Below, in pieces: positions 41,173 to 44,157 of a stretch of DNA of 44,157 bases. A program made the translations under genes and the position numbers. This stretch comes from JBBSHE01 sp038253325 (GTDB lineage: Bacteria > Actinomycetota > Actinomycetes > Propionibacteriales > Nocardioidaceae). The stretch lies in the NCBI GenBank assembly GCA_038253325.1, contig JBBSHE010000024.1, forward strand, positions 1 through 44,157, in the 5' to 3' direction. Each line of letters opens with the position of its first letter. Position 1 is the first letter of the stretch. Below the pieces are notes generated by a model. The model searched no databases, had not been told where the DNA came from, and saw only the letters and a program-made list of their open reading frames with translations.

Positions 41173-42128
41173 GACGAGGGAGGCGTCCAGACGTCGGTGC
41201 GGGACATCCCGGCGGCGCGGCCCTTCGTGGACACGACCAACGCCATCTTGCGAGAAGCCTCGTCGATCATCTCGTCACCGAGCATCGCTGCTCCCACCGT
41301 CCCGCCGGCCTCGGACGTGGACCAGTCGTACGCGTCGAGGATGTTCTCGGCATGGTCGTAGTCACTCTGCCCCGGTGAGTAGACCTCGTTCGCGGCCGCG
41401 ACCTGGTCGGGATGCAACGCCCACTTGCCGTCGAACCCCAGCGCGGCCGAGCGCTCGGCGACCCGCCGGAAGCCGTCGATGTCACGGATCTGGAGGTACG
41501 GCCCGTCGATCGCCTGCAAGCCGTAGGCGCGAGCCGCCATCAGGATCCGCATCAAGATGTAGTGGTACGCGTCGCCGACCTCGTAGCCCGGAGGCTGCTC
41601 ACCCACGACGAGGGACTTCATGTTGATCGACGCCATGAAGTCGGCCGGTCCGAAGATGATTGTCTCCACCCGCGGACTCGCCTGCGCGATCGCGTCGACG
41701 TTCACGAGACCGAGCGCGTTCTCGATCTGGGTCTCGATGCCGATCCTGCCGACCGCGAGGCCGTTTGCCTTCTCAAGCTGGGTGATCAGCAGGTCGAGCG
41801 CGACGACCTGGTCGGCGGTCTGGACCTTCGGCAGCATCACGGCGTCGAGGCCGGCGCCAGCCTGCCCGACGACCGCGAGCACGTCGGCGTACGTCCACTC
41901 GGTCGTCCAGTCGTTGACCCTGACGACACGGAGCTTGTCGCCGAAGCCGCCCTCGTTGAGGGCAGCGACGACGTTCCTGCGCGCCCCCGGCTTCGCGAGT
42001 GGCGCAACGGCGTCCTCGAGGTCGAGGAAGATCTGGTCGGCCGCCAACCCGCGTGCCTTCTCGATGAAGCGTCCGTTCGACCCGGGCACCGCCAGGCACG
42101 AGCGACGGGAACGCGGCGCAGCGATCAT
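41169..42128 (-). CDS. CitE-like CoA-ester lyase (HpcH/HpaI family)
   Basis: A 319-residue lyase with a TIM barrel. It starts RSRRSCLAVPGSNGRFIEKA. Then come FLDLEDAVAP (metal-associated acidic residues), RVNDWTTEWTYAD, VMLPKVQTADQV, IGIETQIENALGLVN (metal-ligand Glu) and FGPADFMASI. It resembles Rv2498c, a beta-hydroxyacyl-CoA lyase active on citramalyl-CoA and HMG-CoA-type substrates. The MaoC and acyl-CoA dehydrogenase genes of the same pathway are separated from it on the same strand. The start is ATG at 42128; the repeat-rich gap begins right upstream. Confidence 0.9.
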   Translation of the reverse strand: MIAAPRSRRSCLAVPGSNGRFIEKARGLAADQIFLDLEDAVAPLAKPGARRNVVAALNEGGFGDKLRVVRVNDWTTEWTYADVLAVVGQAGAGLDAVMLPKVQTADQVVALDLLITQLEKANGLAVGRIGIETQIENALGLVNVDAIAQASPRVETIIFGPADFMASINMKSLVVGEQPPGYEVGDAYHYILMRILMAARAYGLQAIDGPYLQIRDIDGFRRVAERSAALGFDGKWALHPDQVAAANEVYSPGQSDYDHAENILDAYDWSTSEAGGTVGAAMLGDEMIDEASRKMALVVSTKGRAAGMSRTDVWTPPSS

Positions 42129-42184
42129 GGCTCTCGGCCCTCCTTCGGCGCGGTTCGGCGGGCGACACCACCGTGCCCGCCGCG

Positions 42185-42253
42185 TTTGCCATGTTTACGT
42201 GGCAGATGGCACGTAAACATGGCGGATTCGCCATGCAAACGGTGCATCTGCCA
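42185..42253. repeat. intergenic palindromic element, copy C
   Basis: A perfect 14-bp inverted repeat, GCCATGTTTACGTG (42188-42201) and CACGTAAACATGGC (42210-42223), has an 8-bp centre. TGGCAGATG (42200-42208) is repeated in inverse at 42245-42253 (CATCTGCCA), giving a second, wider palindrome. It shares its TTTGCCATG and TGGCAGAT words with copies A and B. It lies upstream of both the CitE-like gene (minus) and the arsenic genes (plus). Confidence 0.8.
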
Positions 42254-42297
42254 TCCAAGGGTACGGGCGTCGCCGGCCGCGACGACCCGACCACCTC

Positions 42298-42319
42298 TGC
42301 CATGGTCCTGGACATGGCA
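42298..42319. repeat. short palindrome of the same family, copy D
   Basis: TGCCATG (42298-42304) and CATGGCA (42313-42319) form a 7-bp inverted repeat with an 8-base centre, 79 bases after copy C in the same gap. It may be an operator or a decayed copy. Confidence 0.5.
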
Positions 42320-42406
42320 CCGGTGCACTTCGGCCCAGATGCCCACGGACGGTCGAATGTCGCACACATCTTGACCATGCCAGTAACATCAGCCAAGATT
42401 GAGTCA

Positions 42407-43099
42407 ATGAGCACTGAGCAAGTTGCAGAGCTGGAGATTCGGGTTGCCGTACACGCCGCACTCGCTGACCCCGCAAGGCTGACGATCGTCGACACCTTGA
42501 CCGTCGGCGACATCTCACCATCGGAGCTCTCGGCGCTGCTCTGCATGCCGTCCAACCTGGTGTCCCACCACGTCAACGTTCTCGAGGCCGTCGGCATCGT
42601 CGCACGGACGCCGTCGGAGGGCGACCGCCGTCGGACGTATCTGCGACTCGTTCCTGGCTCCCTGCGCGATGTGGCGACCCGACCGCCCCGTAGGGCGCCG
42701 CGGCTGCTCTTCATCTGCACGGCGAACTCCGCCCGCTCGCACCTCGCCGCCGCGCTATGGCGCGGTGCCAGCCCCGTACCCGCCGCGTCAGCGGGCACGC
42801 GCCCCGCGCACCAGATCGACCCACGTGCAATCGCGGCTGCCGAGCGCCACGGCCTTTCGCTACGACGGTTGCGTCCCCGGGCGATCGACGACGTGCACAT
42901 CGACGGAGACGTTGTCGTCACGGTCTGCGACCGTGCCCACGAGGAGCTCGCCCCTCTCGCCGACATCCATTGGTCGGTGCCCGACCCGGTCGAGATCGGA
43001 AGCGATGCGGCGTTCGACCGCGCATTCGACGACCTGACCAGGCGGGTGGGCGATCTCGCACCACTCGTCACCAAGCCACGACCGGAGGTCAGGAAGTGA
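42407..43099 (+). CDS. ArsR-type regulator fused to LMW phosphatase (arsenate reductase-like)
   Basis: A 230-residue two-domain protein. Residues 1-85 are a winged helix of the ArsR type (ADPARLTIVDTLTVGDISPS, NLVSHHVNVLEAVGIV). Residues about 98-230 are a low-molecular-weight phosphatase domain with the active loop CTANSARS (Cys 104) and the general-acid Asp in SVPDPVE. The usual paired Cys of ArsR sensors are absent; only Cys 46 lies in the recognition region, so metalloid sensing may differ. ATG at 42407 was chosen. TTGACC at 42371 could be a -35 box. The stop overlaps the next start (GTGA). Confidence 0.85.
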   Translation: MSTEQVAELEIRVAVHAALADPARLTIVDTLTVGDISPSELSALLCMPSNLVSHHVNVLEAVGIVARTPSEGDRRRTYLRLVPGSLRDVATRPPRRAPRLLFICTANSARSHLAAALWRGASPVPAASAGTRPAHQIDPRAIAAAERHGLSLRRLRPRAIDDVHIDGDVVVTVCDRAHEELAPLADIHWSVPDPVEIGSDAAFDRAFDDLTRRVGDLAPLVTKPRPEVRK

Positions 43100-43752
43100 C
43101 ACAGACATTTCGTCGCCCGGACATCACCCTCGATCAGCAAGTCGCCTTGCGCGGCGCCGCGGCGAGGCTTGCCGGCGAGTTCGAGTCCACGTTCGGCGTC
43201 GAGACCGTCGAGCGGTTCCTGCACTCCTCGTACGACCGGTTTGCCGGTCGGGCCACCGTCGCCAACTTCCTGCCGTTGCTGGCGGAACGGTTTGCCCGCC
43301 AACGACTGCATGCGCTCGCGAGGGTCGAGGGGCTGCACCACGACGGGAAGCCCGTCGTGCTGTTTCTCTGTGTCCACAACGCCGGCCGTTCGCAGATGGC
43401 GCTGGGATTCTTCCAGTACCACGCCGGCGACGCGGCGATCGCCTGGTCGGGCGGATCGGAACCCGATGATCTGGTGAACCCGGCCGCGGTGGCGGCCATG
43501 GCCGAGCGCGGCATCGACATCTCCGCCGAGTATCCCAAGCCATGGACCGACGAGGTCGTCCGGGCCGCGGATGTGGTCATCTCGATGGGATGCGGGGACG
43601 CCTGCCCGATCTTCCCCGGCAAGCGCTACGAGGAATGGATCCTGGACGACCCTGCGGGCCTCGACGTCGCCGAAGTCCGACCGGTCCGTGACGAGATCGA
43701 GCGGCGCGTTCTCGTGCTCCTCGACGGGCTGGGCGTCACGGCTCGGCGCTAG
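43096..43752 (+). CDS. arsenate reductase (thioredoxin-type, N-terminal helical domain)
   Basis: A 218-residue protein. Residues 1-78 are a three-helix domain (GVETVERFLHSSYDRFAGR) found in some actinobacterial ArsC proteins. The low-molecular-weight phosphatase fold follows, with CVHNAGRS (Cys 92) and the resolving Cys pair in GCGDACP (Cys 166 and 170). WILDDPAG carries the Asp. It reduces arsenate to arsenite by a Cys relay, regenerated by thioredoxin or mycothiol. GTG at 43096 overlaps the ArsR fusion's stop, so both are one operon. No arsenite efflux gene (Acr3 or ArsB) is present in the window. Confidence 0.88.
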   Translation: MTQTFRRPDITLDQQVALRGAAARLAGEFESTFGVETVERFLHSSYDRFAGRATVANFLPLLAERFARQRLHALARVEGLHHDGKPVVLFLCVHNAGRSQMALGFFQYHAGDAAIAWSGGSEPDDLVNPAAVAAMAERGIDISAEYPKPWTDEVVRAADVVISMGCGDACPIFPGKRYEEWILDDPAGLDVAEVRPVRDEIERRVLVLLDGLGVTARR

Positions 43753-43903
43753 CCCCGGTCTTTCATGACGGCGGACGGACGGCCCGGCGGCGGTTTGATC
43801 GATGGTGTCGGCTGGGCGTGCTGATCTGGGGTATGAGGTTGTGCCGGCTGGCGCTGCCGGGCTGCGGTTCTCCGGGTCCTCTGGTCGTGGGCGGCCGGGT
43901 GGG

Positions 43904-44140
43904 TCAGACCGGTTGGGGGACTCCTTCCTTGGTGTGCCGGATCCGGTCCTCGACCCGGGCGTGGGCACGGTGCCTAGCTTCGAGGAACGCCAACTGGCCG
44001 TTGCTGGTGTTGGTGACTAAGGCCTGGTAGCGCCAGCCGTCACGCTGCTCGAACAGCGAGAGCTGCGAGCCGGGCCGACAAGTCCTCACCGCCGCAGATC
44101 CGCTCCCACGCGATCTACGCGACGCGCTCGCGCTCATCAA
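43904..44140 (-). mobile_element. IS1380-type transposase remnant
   Basis: In one minus-strand frame, RPGSQLSLFEQRDGWRYQAL followed by VTNTSNGQLAFLEARHRAHA and RVEDRIRHTK matches the C-terminal part of IS1380-family transposases. After about 43915 the similarity stops and the frame ends at 43904, so the 3' part of the gene is lost or shifted. Sequence on the other side of the conserved block (44090-44157) is also divergent. No terminal inverted repeat or target duplication is visible. The 43753-43903 part shows nothing else recognisable. Confidence 0.7.
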
Positions 44141-44157
44141 CTGACCAGACGGTGCAC

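Noticed and set aside
41773..43968. Long minus-strand open frame (731 codons) across the arsenic genes
   Set aside because: Low-complexity translation opposite two well-supported plus-strand genes and part of citE in another frame.

Overview
The window is high-GC actinobacterial DNA with dense, often overlapping genes and many GTG starts. The gene order from about 130 to 23697 follows the Mycobacterium tuberculosis Rv3196-Rv3211 neighbourhood: AarF, WhiB7, UvrD2, NudC, AdnB/AdnA, alkyltransferase-like protein, MoeZ, TetR, TB9.4 (DUF3107), ferritin-like protein and RhlE-type helicase. The codon and gene content would suit a Propionibacteriales-type soil actinobacterium, but I cannot name the genus from sequence alone.

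Left block (130-24400). A ThiF/cyclodehydratase-like protein and an AarF kinase-like protein precede whiB7. The whiB7 leader is unusually readable: promoter with an AT-rich element, a 64-codon upstream ORF, a hairpin holding the uORF stop, an intrinsic terminator, and an 8-nt complement to the whiB7 ribosome binding site. DNA repair genes follow (UvrD2, the AdnAB helicase-nuclease, an alkyltransferase-like protein, a LigD-type polymerase). They are interrupted by a plus-strand block (GNAT acetyltransferase, M20 amidohydrolase, propeller-like protein, purine nucleoside phosphorylase) between nudC and adnB. MoeZ, TetR, DUF3107, a ferritin-like protein, a DEAD-box helicase and an L,D-transpeptidase complete the block.

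Middle block (24600-31310). An SDR is followed by a minus-strand operon of PHP phosphoesterase, MarC and a RecB-like nuclease. Then come a DUF6758-like protein, a histidine phosphatase, and a sigma/anti-sigma-like pair whose sigma gene has an in-frame TGA where this family normally has TGG (Trp). Four arrays of short tandem repeats sit at gene junctions in the window, three of them here.

Right block (31495-43752). Three acyl-CoA genes (MaoC hydratase, acyl-CoA dehydrogenase, CitE-like lyase) are separated by a surface-glycan-like set. The set comprises a LicD-like transferase fused to a methyltransferase, a DUF6752-like coiled-coil protein, a sugar-nucleotidyltransferase-like enzyme and a glycerol-1-phosphate dehydrogenase-like enzyme. 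It also includes a free-standing methyltransferase related to the fusion's C-terminal domain, and a truncated, frameshifted paralogue of the fusion. My best candidate for an undescribed system is this set: production, nucleotide activation and transfer of a polyol phosphate (possibly sn-glycerol-1-phosphate), with linked methylation. The window ends with an ArsR-phosphatase fusion, an arsenate reductase and a remnant of an IS1380-type transposase.

A family of palindromes built on TTGCCATG/CATGGCA occurs in three intergenic gaps (about 5.7, 25.5 and 42.2 kb). No tRNA, rRNA or CRISPR array was seen.
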